Shown here: positions 36,552 through 47,100 of the stretch, in pieces | Position numbering within the stretch: position 1 is the stretch's first letter | Layout: every line of letters starts with the position of its first letter | Assembly: GCA_963578105.1 (NCBI GenBank) | Contig: CAUZBP010000010.1 | Coordinates: 1-64,000 of the forward strand | Length of the DNA: 64,000 nucleotides | Direction: 5' to 3' | Origin: GCA-2718815 sp963578105 | GTDB lineage: Bacteria; Planctomycetota; Planctomycetia; Pirellulales; Pirellulaceae | The notes under the pieces: model-generated | What the model was told of the DNA's origin: nothing | Database searches by the model: none | What the model saw: only the letters and a program-made list of their open reading frames with translations | Position numbers and translations under genes: made by a program

Positions 36552-37883
36552 ATGCTTTACATTACAGGAAAATCACGGCCGCTTTGCGACTCCCTCTCGC
36601 GCCGCCAGTTTATCGCAGTGGGGTCGCTGGGGTTTTTTGGCTGCACGCTCAGTAACCTGCTGGCAGCTGAAAGCGCCGGCCAGCGGAGCAAACGTTCGGT
36701 CATCCTCATTTGGCAACACGGTGGCCCTTCGCAACTCGACACCTTTGACCTGAAACCGAATGCGGCAAGCGAAGTCCGTGGGCCCTATAAGTCGATTGCG
36801 ACAACGATTCCCGGTGTCCGTATCAGTGAGTTGATGACCTACCACGCCAAGGTCATGGACAAGCTCAGTGTGGTTCGCAGTTTTACCCATAGCACCAACG
36901 ACCACTTTGCCGCGGCTCACTGGATACTTAGTGGCTACTTCGGAGCGACCGGCAGAGACAAAGTACCGCGGAACCCGTCGATGGGTTCGGTGGTTTCCCG
37001 TTTTCTCAAGTCAAGGCAGTCCGGAATTCCACCGTACGTCAACATCAACGACGGAGGCTTCGGATACCACGGGGCGGCTTTCCTGGGTACTGCTTACAAT
37101 CCCATCAATACTGGAAGTTATAGCTACGGTAGGGAAGGCATTCAGTTTCCAGCCATCCACGAATCAAATTTGAAACTTATCGATGGACTTTCCAAGAATC
37201 GCGCGAGTGCTCGACTCTCTCTAACCGACCGCCTGGATAACCTGCGACGGAATCTCGACAGTTCTAAAGAAGTTGAACGTTTCGATATCTATTCGCGCCA
37301 AGCAGTGGAAATCGTGACTTCTGGTCGAACCCGTGACGCTATGGATTTGGAAAAAGAAGATCCTGCGGTTCGCGAGCGATATGGTGATGGCTGGGGCGCC
37401 CAGGCTTTGATGGCCCGTCGACTGGTAGAAGCGGGCGTTCGCTTCGTCACACTCAATACAGGTTATTGGGATGACCATGGCAACATCAAAAACGCGCTCG
37501 ACAGTAAAATGCCGCGCCACGACCGGGCTGTCGGAGTCCTTATTGCGGACTTGGCGGAACGCGGATTACTGGAGGATACATTGGTTATTTCAGCAGGTGA
37601 ATTTGGTCGAACACCTGTGATCAACAAAGATGCCGGTCGTGATCATTGGGGTCCCGCACAGAGCATCGTGTTGGCGGGCGGTGGTTATCGGCACGGGCAG
37701 ATGATTGGTAAAACGGACTCCAAGGCGGCTTACCCGACCGATCGACCCATGGGACCTCTTGACCTGTGTCAAACTGTCTACCGGTCCCTGCATTTGGACC
37801 CAAATCGTTTAACCGTCAAGCTGCCTGACGGGCGACCGATTCATCTGGTTCAGGGTGGAAAAGTACCACGCGAGTTGGTGTAG
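36552..37883 (+). CDS. DUF1501 family Tat-secreted protein (unpaired)
   Basis: 443 residues with a Tat signal (SLSRRQFIAVGSLGFFG). DUF1501 signatures: LIWQHGGPSQLDTFDLKP, VVRSFTHSTNDHFAAAHW, ISAGEFGRTPVIN and GRDHWGPAQSIVLAGGG. Unlike the copy at 16765-18261 it has no PSD1 partner beside it. It differs from that copy in details (WGPAQS in place of HPFAYS), as in the two common subfamilies. Substrate unknown. Confidence 0.95.
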   Translation: MLYITGKSRPLCDSLSRRQFIAVGSLGFFGCTLSNLLAAESAGQRSKRSVILIWQHGGPSQLDTFDLKPNAASEVRGPYKSIATTIPGVRISELMTYHAKVMDKLSVVRSFTHSTNDHFAAAHWILSGYFGATGRDKVPRNPSMGSVVSRFLKSRQSGIPPYVNINDGGFGYHGAAFLGTAYNPINTGSYSYGREGIQFPAIHESNLKLIDGLSKNRASARLSLTDRLDNLRRNLDSSKEVERFDIYSRQAVEIVTSGRTRDAMDLEKEDPAVRERYGDGWGAQALMARRLVEAGVRFVTLNTGYWDDHGNIKNALDSKMPRHDRAVGVLIADLAERGLLEDTLVISAGEFGRTPVINKDAGRDHWGPAQSIVLAGGGYRHGQMIGKTDSKAAYPTDRPMGPLDLCQTVYRSLHLDPNRLTVKLPDGRPIHLVQGGKVPRELV

Positions 37884-38138
37884 GCCTGTTGGTAAACCCC
37901 AATAGACGCACCTGTCAGGTTGGATCACTTCTGACTGCAACTTGCCGGCCCTGCCACCGGTAACATCAAGGGGCAGGTAGCACAGCAACGAGCCGCGAGG
38001 ATTCATTGTCTGCCGCTCAGATTTGCGGTCCAGATAGCAGCAGGTTTCTACAGTGACCGATGCTGGTTCTGCTTGAAATGACCAGCTGTTCCCAAAACAG
38101 ATTTTATGAAACACTTGATCGAACAGAGTTGACTACCG

Positions 38139-39140
38139 ATGAAACCATGGTTGTTAATCATTGCCTTGCTGCTTCCCGGGACCGGGTTAGCGGATGAATT
38201 GCCTCGGCTTACATCGTTAAGCGACCCTGAGTGCTCTTATCGGATTTCCGAAAAACCAACTGCCGTTTTGATGCGCAATGGCGTGAAGGCGGTTGTCGTA
38301 GATAACCAGGCAGTGGTCGATGACGTGATCTCTGCCCATCGGGCGGGATACAGTGGCTTGGCTTACCTGGGCCATTCGCAACGAACAGAAAACCTCTTCG
38401 TGCCCTCGTATGCCGGCCTCAATTACGAGCACATTCATGACGGGACTAAACAGGATCGCAAGGTGTTGTTTGAACCGCGCAATGCCCCCATGCAGTTACG
38501 GCTTGTTGATCAGCATACGGTTGAACTTTACCAGGCGCCGAGTCCTCATTATGGCCTGGAGAGCTGTTTGCGATACCAGATGCTCAAAGATGGTGCGCTG
38601 GAGATGACACTCGAATGTGTGCCACACAAGCGGAGCTATGCACACGGATATATAGGTCTTTTCTGGGCAAGTTATATTCACCAGCCAGAGTCATTGGATA
38701 TCCATTTCCAGGGAAGAACGTCTTCGTCAAAGAAGTCATCCTGGATCCAATCAGCAACGCCCAGCCATGGTGAACTGGCCACCCATTTAAGCTTGACCGA
38801 CATGCGTACCTTTCAGCATGACCCGGACTTTCCTCTGTCGCTGGTCTTTAATCGATCCAACTATCGTTATTCGAAATCCTGGTACTATGGAGTGAGTCAC
38901 CGGATGGCCTGGGTCCAAATGTTTCGGCCGCAGGATCAGGTTCGCCTGACGCAATCGCCTTCAGGAGGTGGTAGAGGAAACCCCGCTTGGGATTTCCAGT
39001 ACTTGATTCCTGATTACCAGGTTGGCAAGCGATATCAGATGGTCATGCGAGGGCTGTACGTACCGTTTGAGTCCCGGCAACAGATTGAGCAAGTGACCGC
39101 ATTGCACCGTCAGTCGCTGGGAATCCCAGTGACTCCTTAA
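38139..39140 (+). CDS. Unknown secreted protein
   Basis: 333 residues with a clear signal peptide (KPWLLIIALLLPGTGLA). The mature part is rich in aromatic residues and beta-strand-like sequence (SPHYGLESCLRYQML, HGYIGLFWASYIHQPESL, SWYYGVSHRMAWVQMF), without cysteine pairs or a recognised catalytic motif. The style suggests a galactose-mutarotase-like or carbohydrate-binding beta-sandwich, which is a guess from overall texture. It is monocistronic between a DUF1501 gene and a convergent CopZ-like gene. Confidence 0.75.
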   Translation: MKPWLLIIALLLPGTGLADELPRLTSLSDPECSYRISEKPTAVLMRNGVKAVVVDNQAVVDDVISAHRAGYSGLAYLGHSQRTENLFVPSYAGLNYEHIHDGTKQDRKVLFEPRNAPMQLRLVDQHTVELYQAPSPHYGLESCLRYQMLKDGALEMTLECVPHKRSYAHGYIGLFWASYIHQPESLDIHFQGRTSSSKKSSWIQSATPSHGELATHLSLTDMRTFQHDPDFPLSLVFNRSNYRYSKSWYYGVSHRMAWVQMFRPQDQVRLTQSPSGGGRGNPAWDFQYLIPDYQVGKRYQMVMRGLYVPFESRQQIEQVTALHRQSLGIPVTP

Positions 39141-39205
39141 GGATCTCTACGGTTTCCACAAATCGAACACACCTTTTATTTTTCTCGGCCACCACTGCCG
39201 GGGAT

Positions 39206-39670
39206 TCATTCTTCTTCCTGCTTTGCGCGGAGTTTAAAGTACAATTTCTGTACTTCCGTCAAGCAGCACCTTCCGTCCACCGCGAGGACCTGACAGCGCG
39301 CTTCGCTTGACTGCGACTTGGCCAGTAGTTGACGAATCCGGACCGGTTTGCTCGCAGACACATCCGCCTCCACATCTTCGTAACGGAAACCAAAACAGGC
39401 ACAGAGCGGTGCGTCAAAATCATCGGGATAAATCGGTGCGATCAATTCATCCATCACAACAACCGTTTCCAGCAAGTTGAAGTAGGCCACCTCGCACCCT
39501 GCGAAACCGCAATACCACGCTGAATCATGCATCTTTGCGCGGAATTCTGGCTGAATGTGAGTGTCCAAGGGCCTCACATCGACGGTGGTTCCCACGGTTC
39601 CACAACGTGGGCAGTACGCACGTCCATCAAATTCCGGCTCGCGAACAAAAGCTTTGTTCATCGCAGTCAC
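39206..39670 (-). CDS. CopZ N-terminal-type zinc/[2Fe-2S]-binding protein
   Basis: 154 residues with the cysteine pattern of the iron-sulfur metallochaperone domain: CPRCGTVG near the start, YCGFAGCEVAYF in the middle and APLCACFGFRYEDV, followed by a short helical tail. In Archaeoglobus CopZ this domain binds zinc and a [2Fe-2S] cluster and is attached to a heavy-metal-associated domain that carries copper. No such partner domain is present here, and no copper ATPase is nearby, so function is open. A cysteine pair (GRCC) lies near the end. Confidence 0.75.
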   Translation of the reverse strand: MTAMNKAFVREPEFDGRAYCPRCGTVGTTVDVRPLDTHIQPEFRAKMHDSAWYCGFAGCEVAYFNLLETVVVMDELIAPIYPDDFDAPLCACFGFRYEDVEADVSASKPVRIRQLLAKSQSSEARCQVLAVDGRCCLTEVQKLYFKLRAKQEEE

Positions 39671-40502
39671 CTCATCACAAGATGCAGTTTATCATCCACG
39701 GGTCACACCTAGTCATCTTATTTTAACCACCGTGGAACACCACGAGAAACCGGTCTACCAGCGGGAAGGGCATTCTGACCCTGACCTGCCGTTCCATTGG
39801 GTTTCGCTAGATTCTCGATTGGAGAGAGTCCATCCCGCTTTGAGACGGACCGAACCCGCCGCCGCACCCAAATGAGTGGCTGCAACCGTTGGCAAGTCAT
39901 AGATTTAATTTTTACCACAAAGTTTGACACGTCGCTTGCTTTTCTAAGTCCTGCGAAAAAACGGGAGCAGGGTGATCCACAAATCCAAATGAAACGCGCG
40001 CTAAAGAAACTTGCCTGATTTCCCTGCTTCAGCAAAGGGATGCCCGTGGCTGTTTTGATTTCCTCGGCCAGGGTTTGGCCAGCCAAGTCAAATCGGTCCC
40101 GCAGGTAGAAGGTTTTGACAACTGAAACAACAAAAACATGTGCAAGCGTGCAAACAGGAAAACGATCACGAGTTCGCCTGGTTCACGCAAGATGGCCGAT
40201 TTGCTGGCCTCTTTTGCGTTTCCGGGTAAAATAGAGTGAGGCCGCGAAAAATGACCGGGCGAACTCTGAGTGTCACACCATTCCCAACAGCCACCGGGAA
40301 CGCGTGCAGGAATTCCATGGCTTACTTACATTTTATTTTCGACAGAAACCGAGTGTCTCACAACACGAACCAGATTGCCCGCCGCTCACCGGCTAGGCTG
40401 AGGAAAGCCCGCTTCGATTGTGGTCGCGTAGGTTTTCCCGCCAAAATGAATTTGCTGCAGGTTACAATCCTATATTTTGCAAACTACTTATCGGAGCGTC
40501 TC
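39671..40502. other. Long intergenic region, no gene seen
   Basis: 832 bases without a credible gene. Several frames overlap here but none has a recognisable motif. Small inverted repeats such as ggcca / tggcc near 40063 are too short to interpret. It must hold the promoters for the divergent CopZ-like and trypsin-like genes. Confidence 0.4.
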
Positions 40503-41447
40503 ATGGAGCGCCCCCTCATTTCCAACACTTCCTTTCAATCATCCTTCCAAGCTGATCGTTCCAGGCGAACAAGGTTTATTTTGAGTTGGTTGACGGTCAT
40601 TCTGTTAGGGATGCCTTTGCCTGCAGTTGCTGTCATCGTGGCGGTACCGGACAACGTGACGTCCCCTGTCAATCTACACCAGACGACACCGTCAAACGGC
40701 GCACCATGGGACCATGTCGGAAACATCGCAGGTGCCAACGGAAGCGCCGTCTATCTTGGTAACGGTTGGGCAATCACCGCTAAACACGTGGGAGTCACTG
40801 GTAACTTTGAATTAAACGGTACAACTTACAGTTCATCGGCCCCTAGTGTGGAACTGGCCGGGGTCGACATGGAATTATTTCAGTTGGATACCCTCCCACC
40901 GGAGCCCGGCGTGAGACTCCGTGAAACACCAGTGACGGTCGGCGAGCAGATTACCCTGATCGGTTACGGGTTCAATCGCAACTCGGGCGAAGTACCGCTA
41001 ACCATTGATGGCTTCCTGACCGATGGATACGAACGGGCAACAACCAACCTGAAAACCTGGGGGACCAACCAGGTAACGGCCGTCAATCTGCTTTTTCCGG
41101 CTATCGGCACGGGGTTTACAGCTGATTTCAACGATCCCCAGCCCGGTTTGAATAACGCCGGAGCCGACAGTGACGAGGCGATCGCCACCCTGGGGGATTC
41201 CGGCAGTGCCGCTTTCACATTTGACGGTCTGCAATGGGAACTGGCTGGCCTTACGGTTGTCGCATCGTCAATCAACCAGGCCGATACAAATTATGTCTTC
41301 TATTCTCAACCCGATCTGGAATCCATGACCGGTTTTCTGGCAATCGATAACCATCGCACAACAATCCAAGTCACCATTCCTGAACCTGCGTCTGCAGGTC
41401 TCATGCTGCTGGGTGTGATCTTTCTGTGTAGATTCAACCGTCGCTAA
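40503..41447 (+). CDS. Trypsin-like serine protease with PEP-CTERM anchor
   Basis: 314 residues from the ATG at 40503 (an upstream in-frame ATG at 40236 would add 89 unlikely residues). A long signal region ends near residue 45 (LGMPLPAVAV). The catalytic triad reads as His95 in WAITAKHVG, Asp122 in GVDMELFQL and Ser233 in LGDSGSAAF. The C-terminus is IPEPASAGLMLLGVIF followed by a basic end, an exosortase recognition signal. It is a small relative of PEP-CTERM-anchored trypsin-like proteases. Spacing between His and Asp is shorter than in trypsin, so Asp122 is a probable, not certain, triad member. Confidence 0.85.
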   Translation: MERPLISNTSFQSSFQADRSRRTRFILSWLTVILLGMPLPAVAVIVAVPDNVTSPVNLHQTTPSNGAPWDHVGNIAGANGSAVYLGNGWAITAKHVGVTGNFELNGTTYSSSAPSVELAGVDMELFQLDTLPPEPGVRLRETPVTVGEQITLIGYGFNRNSGEVPLTIDGFLTDGYERATTNLKTWGTNQVTAVNLLFPAIGTGFTADFNDPQPGLNNAGADSDEAIATLGDSGSAAFTFDGLQWELAGLTVVASSINQADTNYVFYSQPDLESMTGFLAIDNHRTTIQVTIPEPASAGLMLLGVIFLCRFNRR

Positions 41448-41633
41448 ATACCGTTTCGACGCCTCACAGAAAGACACGCGAAGACCAATCCGACTCGTTG
41501 AGGGTGCAGCCAAGACCTTCCTGCACTGCGGGGAGACCAGTCAGTCAAAATACTTTTTATTCCCGACATGCCGGCCTGTCTTCCGCAAATTTTTTCGACT
41601 GATGTCTTATCCTTTCGTCGGCCTTTTGTATCG

Positions 41634-42380
41634 TCAGTTCGCGGGATCCCCCCGGAACCGCAACTTCAACAAACGTCCGAGTTCTTCAATCGGACGGGGA
41701 TGGTCATCAACACGGAGGTCGATGTAACGGTCATCAAAACCGCTGTAACCTGCCATTTCCTGTACGACGAGCAGGGCTGCTGACTGGCGCCCTCTTCGGT
41801 CACCTCCGGCTGCCTGCCCGGCTGCCATGGCAGACATCATTTTATCAGCAAGCGGCCCCACGGTTTTCTGGAAACTGTCGGCCATCGCCGTCACTACCTC
41901 TTCACCCGTGAGGATATTACCCAGACAACAAAAATTTTCTCCGGTCTTGGCTCCTGCCCAATCCAGACACTCCGCGCCGGTGAAGTGCGCAACTCGTCCC
42001 GATCGGTCGATGAGCGCTACCTGACGCTGAGCGCGACCCTCGTCCTGCTGCAGCAGATCATCAAGGGTTTCTCGAGCGGTACGACCCGCATTTAACATCT
42101 TTAAACCTTGAGGCCCAAATGAAGTGTTAGCCCAAGATTGGGTGGCAACCGCCCCCACTTCGGCCTGGGCAAACGGGACGATGGAGCCCACTGCTAACAC
42201 GCGTGACTGAGTTGCCACTCCCCATTGCCGATTTTTCAAGTCGCAAGCCACCACCGAAAAAGTGGACACGACTCCCTTCTGCAATGGCCGGAAGAACTCT
42301 TCACCCGCGGCGATCCACGGGGGCAGTACCATCCAGAAGTAAAAAACAATCACGCTCACTTGCCAACCGTTCTTCGTCAT
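41634..42380 (-). CDS. DUF1028 family protein
   Basis: 248 residues from the ATG at 42380 (one at 42428 would add 16). A signal-like helix (VSVIVFYFWMVLPPWIAAG) precedes the DUF1028 core, recognised by STFSVVACD, WGVATQSRVLAVGSIVPFA, GAVATQSWANTSFGPQG and GRQSAALLVVQE. The family has the fold of N-terminal-nucleophile hydrolases, and the conserved Ser/Thr at the start of the mature part would be the candidate nucleophile. Function is not established. It is divergent from the efflux adaptor gene. Confidence 0.9.
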   Translation of the reverse strand: MTKNGWQVSVIVFYFWMVLPPWIAAGEEFFRPLQKGVVSTFSVVACDLKNRQWGVATQSRVLAVGSIVPFAQAEVGAVATQSWANTSFGPQGLKMLNAGRTARETLDDLLQQDEGRAQRQVALIDRSGRVAHFTGAECLDWAGAKTGENFCCLGNILTGEEVVTAMADSFQKTVGPLADKMMSAMAAGQAAGGDRRGRQSAALLVVQEMAGYSGFDDRYIDLRVDDHPRPIEELGRLLKLRFRGDPAN

Positions 42381-42645
42381 GACTTGAAATGTCCTTGTGT
42401 CTGTTACTGGAAGTTGCCACGAGTTCATACCAGACTGTGGTATCAGTTCGAGCTTCCCTTTGCCATGGGCCGGGGTAAGTCGACCAATCGAGGTTTCAGC
42501 GCAAATTTACGGAGAAAAAGGCCGGACTCGGCTAGGCAACACTGGTTCGACGGTCTTATGGTCCTTCCGGGCCTTCACCTCTAAATCTACCAATCTACCA
42601 CTGATCTCTGTCGCAGGAATGCGCCGTGGATTAATCTGGAGTAAT

Positions 42646-43950
42646 ATGTGTCCATTTTCGTGTCATGAATCGAATGCCAGCCGGTTGTCACCGGTGATCG
42701 TTTGGCACCGCTCGGCGATCATTGGTACTCTCGCATGCGCACTGCATGTTTCTGCATCATTCTGCCAGGCCCAGGAGGTTCCGGCACCGGTCAGAGTACA
42801 CCAGATCATGCAACGGAGAATCACCCTTGAGCGGGAATTCATCGGTACCGCCACGCCTCGGCGCCGCAGCACCATTGGCAGCGCGATCGACGGAAGAGTG
42901 ATGCAGATGTTTGTGCGTGAAGGTGACGCGGTCCAAGCGAAGGACCCTTTAGTGCGGCTTCGCACCGGGACCCTGGAAATCGAGTTGGCACGTGCAAAGG
43001 CTCAACTCGACCTGAGAGCCCATGAGTTGGCTGAAATGCTCAACGGCTCCCGCCCGGAAGAGATTGAAAAAACAAAGGCACAGGTCGAAGGTGCACGGGC
43101 CATTTTCGAATATACCGAGGCCCGTCTCCGTCGGGCCCGCCAGACCTACGACAATGGAGCAGTCATCACGTTAGACCAGGTGGAAGAAGCTCTTTCGCAG
43201 TCCATCGCCGCGAAGAACATCCTGCAGGCAGCCAGGGCCGACTACCAAATGGCCCTCGAGGGCCCCCGTAAAGAACGAATTGCACAGGCCCAGTCTCAAG
43301 TAATCATACAAAATAAAGTGATTCAGCAAATTGAGGACCGTATTAAACTACACACACTGAAAGCACCCTTCGACGGATACATTGTCAAACGTCACAACGA
43401 AGTGGGCGGTTGGGCTTCTGCTGGAAAACCTGTTGTGGAAATGGTCGAGCTAAATCCGATGGAAGTCGAAGTCTTGGTTTCGGAGAAGTTCGTGACACAT
43501 GTCCGCCCGACAGCCGAGGCGATCGTGCGATTCGATGCGCTGCCGGACAGAGAATTTGTCGGCGAAGTCATCCGGGTTGTTCCACAAGCGGATCTACGAA
43601 GTAGAACTTTTCCTGTGAAAGTCCAGTTGGTAAATCCTACGCGAGCTAACCAGCCGCTCATCAAAGCCGGGATGTTCGCCCGTGTAACACTCACCTCTCA
43701 TCTCGCAAATGAAGCGTTAATGGTATTGAAAGACAGCTTGGTGCTGAACGGTAACCGGCGCATCGTCTTTGTTATCGTGCCGGCAAGTCAACAAGACAAC
43801 ACAACAACGGTGAAAGCGGTGCCGGTCACATTAGGAAATTCAGATGGACTTTGGATCGAGGTCCGAGGCGACATCACTGCGGGTCAGCGGGTTGTGATCA
43901 AAGGCAATGAACGATTGCGTCCCCAGCAAGCGGTGCGGGTCATCCCTTGA
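42646..43950 (+). CDS. RND efflux periplasmic adaptor (HlyD/MFP family)
   Basis: 434 residues from the ATG at 42646, with GGAG four bases upstream; a frame extending back to 42397 looks non-coding. A signal region (SAIIGTLACALHVSASFC) is followed by the membrane-fusion-protein plan: a lipoyl/barrel part (ATPRRRSTIGSAIDGRVMQMFVREGDAV), a coiled-coil hairpin (about 110-210), the second lipoyl half (LKAPFDGYIVKRHNEVGGWA) and a beta-barrel part. It links an inner-membrane RND pump to an outer-membrane channel. The pump gene follows after 248 bases; no TolC-like gene is in the window. Confidence 0.92.
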   Translation: MCPFSCHESNASRLSPVIVWHRSAIIGTLACALHVSASFCQAQEVPAPVRVHQIMQRRITLEREFIGTATPRRRSTIGSAIDGRVMQMFVREGDAVQAKDPLVRLRTGTLEIELARAKAQLDLRAHELAEMLNGSRPEEIEKTKAQVEGARAIFEYTEARLRRARQTYDNGAVITLDQVEEALSQSIAAKNILQAARADYQMALEGPRKERIAQAQSQVIIQNKVIQQIEDRIKLHTLKAPFDGYIVKRHNEVGGWASAGKPVVEMVELNPMEVEVLVSEKFVTHVRPTAEAIVRFDALPDREFVGEVIRVVPQADLRSRTFPVKVQLVNPTRANQPLIKAGMFARVTLTSHLANEALMVLKDSLVLNGNRRIVFVIVPASQQDNTTTVKAVPVTLGNSDGLWIEVRGDITAGQRVVIKGNERLRPQQAVRVIP

Positions 43951-44198
43951 CACACTTTACCTGGCCAAACACCCCGACCAAAGCATTTGTTGCGGAAGGA
44001 TCAAACCGCAACGCGGCCCCCGATGGACGTTTGCGGGCAGGTCGTGACCGCAGTGCTGACGCCCCGTCAAAACGTCATGACAAAATAATATTTTCTTTCG
44101 TGTAAAGTGCCAAGAGCATGCGAACCATCGTCTTTTCGTGATTTTGTTTTCCTGGTGGCAGGTATCCGTGTCGGCTCCCTTCATCTGAATGTTACTCC

Positions 44199-47100
44199 AT
44201 GCATCCCATTGAAGCCTGTGTTCGAAATCCCGTGAAAGTATCGGTCGGCGTTTTGATCGTTACCCTTTTCGGATTGATTTCCCTGTTTCGTATGCCGATG
44301 CAGTTGACTCCTGAGATTCAGACACCGACCATCACCGTCAAAACCCGTTGGCCCGGCGCTAGTCCTCACGAAATTGAACGGGCAATCGTGAAGGAACAAG
44401 AAGACCAGCTGAAAAGTGTCGAAGGTTTACGGAAGATGTCCTCCGAGAGCGAAAACTCACGGGGCACCGTCAAGATGGAATTCGTGGTGGGCACGGACAT
44501 GTCCGAGGCCCTCATCAAAGTAAGCAGCCGGCTGCAGCAAGTTCCCGAGTATCCAGAGGATGCCGATGAACCGATCATTGCCATGTCCGATGCGGCGGAC
44601 CGGGCCATTGCCTGGTTTATCCTCAGCCAGCGAATGCCCACGCGCGGCGACATCGCCAAATTTCAACAGGAATTACCCCATCTGTCTAACGCTTTAGAAC
44701 CGGCGCGGCGCGCACATAATCCGGGGCTTTCCGTGTTGCGCCTGCGACGCATCGCCGAAGCTCATCCCGAAATTGCAGCACGTCTTCCCTCCGAAAACAT
44801 CGACGTTCCAAAGTTGCGTAAGTTTGCGCAGGACTTCATTGAATCTCGTTTTGAACGCTGCCGGGGAGTGAGCACATCGAATGTTTTCGGAGGTCAGGAC
44901 CCCGAATTGAGGGTCGAGGTGGATCCGCAGAAGTTGGCTGCCCGGAATTTGACCATTACGGACCTTCGTCAGGCATTAAGGGGAGAAAACGTTGACACCT
45001 CCGCCGGCGACTTCTCCGAAGGTAAACGACGATGGGTTGTGCGGACTCGAGGTCAGTTTCAGGACCCCCAGCAAGTTGCCGATCAAGTTTTGATCGCGGA
45101 CAAGAACGGTCCGATCTACGTGCGGGACGTGGCAGAAGTCCGACTCGATTTTAAAAAGCCCGAAAGTTCGGTGCGGCGCTTTGGAACGTCAAACATCGCC
45201 ATTAATTGTCTGCGAGAGACAGGGGCGAACGTCCTGGAAGTCATGCACCTGCTGCGGCAAGCGACAGGGGAGCTCAACGCCGGAATCCTCAAGGAAAACG
45301 GGCTTCAACTGACTCAAGTCTACGACGAGACCGACTACATCTATGCCGCAGTCGGATTGGTGAACTGGAACATTTTTATCGGAGGCATGTTGACCGTCGC
45401 GGTCCTGTTGATTTTCCTGCGTAGCGTACGCGCCACGCTGATCGTCACTTTGGCAATCCCGACGAGCATTGTCGGTACATTTCTGCTGTTAAACGGACTG
45501 GGGCGATCCCTGAATGTAATCAGCCTGGCCGGCCTTGCCTTCGCTGTGGGAATGCTGGTCGACAACGCCGTCGTGGTACTCGAAAACATCTATCGCCATT
45601 ACCAAACACAAGAACCGACATTTAAGGTCGCCGTCAAAGCCACCCAGGAAGTCTGGGGGGCGGTCGTCGCGTCAACGTTGACAACACTAGCCGTGTTCTT
45701 ACCTGTAGTCCTGGTCAAAGAAGAGGCGGGACAACTTTTTCTGGACATCGCGCTCGCCATCAGCTGTGCCGTGGGATTGTCGCTCCTGGTGTCCGTGACG
45801 GTAATTCCTACTGCTTCGGCACGCCTGTTCCGCAGGCCCCGTCATGGCCGCGTGTCACGCAAACCGGGAACCGTCGAGCGTATCGCTCAGCGTTTTGTGG
45901 CCGCCGTGATCACGTTTCTCAGATACTTCCAACAAGGGTTCGTCCGACAACTTGTATTGGTAGCTGTTTTTATAATCGCCAGCCTGATAACGATCGTTTT
46001 CTTTCTGCCACAAGTTGAATATCTCCCTACCGGCAACCGTAACCTGGCAATTGGAGTCATTCTCCCTCCACCGGGCTACAACCTGGAAGAGATGATGCGG
46101 ATGGGAGCGTACGTTGAAGAAAAGTTAGCCCCCTACTGGGACCTGAACCCTGAAAGTGATGAGGCCCGCGCTTTGGATTTCCCGGCAATTGGCGATTGGT
46201 TCTATGTCACTCGAGGCCGCCAGGTCTTCATGGGTTTACGCGCATACAACCCCACGGAGTCGTGGCGACTCGTCCAGCTGCTGTGGACCCTGAACGGGAT
46301 CTTTGACGACGGGACAAGAATCATTTCCTTTCAATCCAGCTTGTTCGAGCAGGGACTGGGAGCGGGAAGAACCATCGACATCGAAGTCAGCGGCCCCGAA
46401 CTCGCCCACCTGGTGAAATTGGGCCGGCAAATTATGAAGGATGTGCCGGATGTCTTTCCTCCGGAATTCCGCCTGCAAGTCCAGGTTCGCCCTGTCCCAA
46501 GCCTTGATTTGTCCAATCCCGAACTGCACGTGAAACCTAAGGGAGAACACGCGGTGACCCTGGGGATTCGAGCGGCGGATTTGGGCTACACCGTCGATGC
46601 GCTGGTGGACGGTGCTTACGTTACGGATTTCTTCCAGGGAGGTGACAAGATTGATCTGGCGATCGTCGGCAAGCATTCGTTCGTACAACACACTCAGGAT
46701 ATTGAGGCTCTACAAATCGCGACGCCAACCGGACAACTCGTGACCTTAGGGACAATCGCCGATGTGAGTCTGAACAGTGGACCGGAACAGATTAATCGAC
46801 GTGAGCGAGAACGAACCATCACGATTCAGGTTACTCCTCCTGAACAAATCTCACTTCAAGAATCGATCGAACGCATCGACGCAGAGATTCTCGAACCGCT
46901 CGAAGCGGGTGGCGAGTTGTCCGGAGGTTACCGGATCAATCTTTCGGGAACGGTCGACAAGCTGAGAGCAACCTGGACTGCACTGTTCTGGAACGTACTG
47001 CTGGCCCTGGCCATCACCTATCTGCTCATGGCAGCCTTGTTTGAATCATGGCTTTATCCACTGGCAATCATCTTCAGCGTCTTGTTGGGCGCAGTCGGTG

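Noticed and set aside
39718..40086. A 122-codon minus-strand frame in the 830-base gap
   Set aside because: No motif, no ribosome site and composition unlike the coding neighbours.
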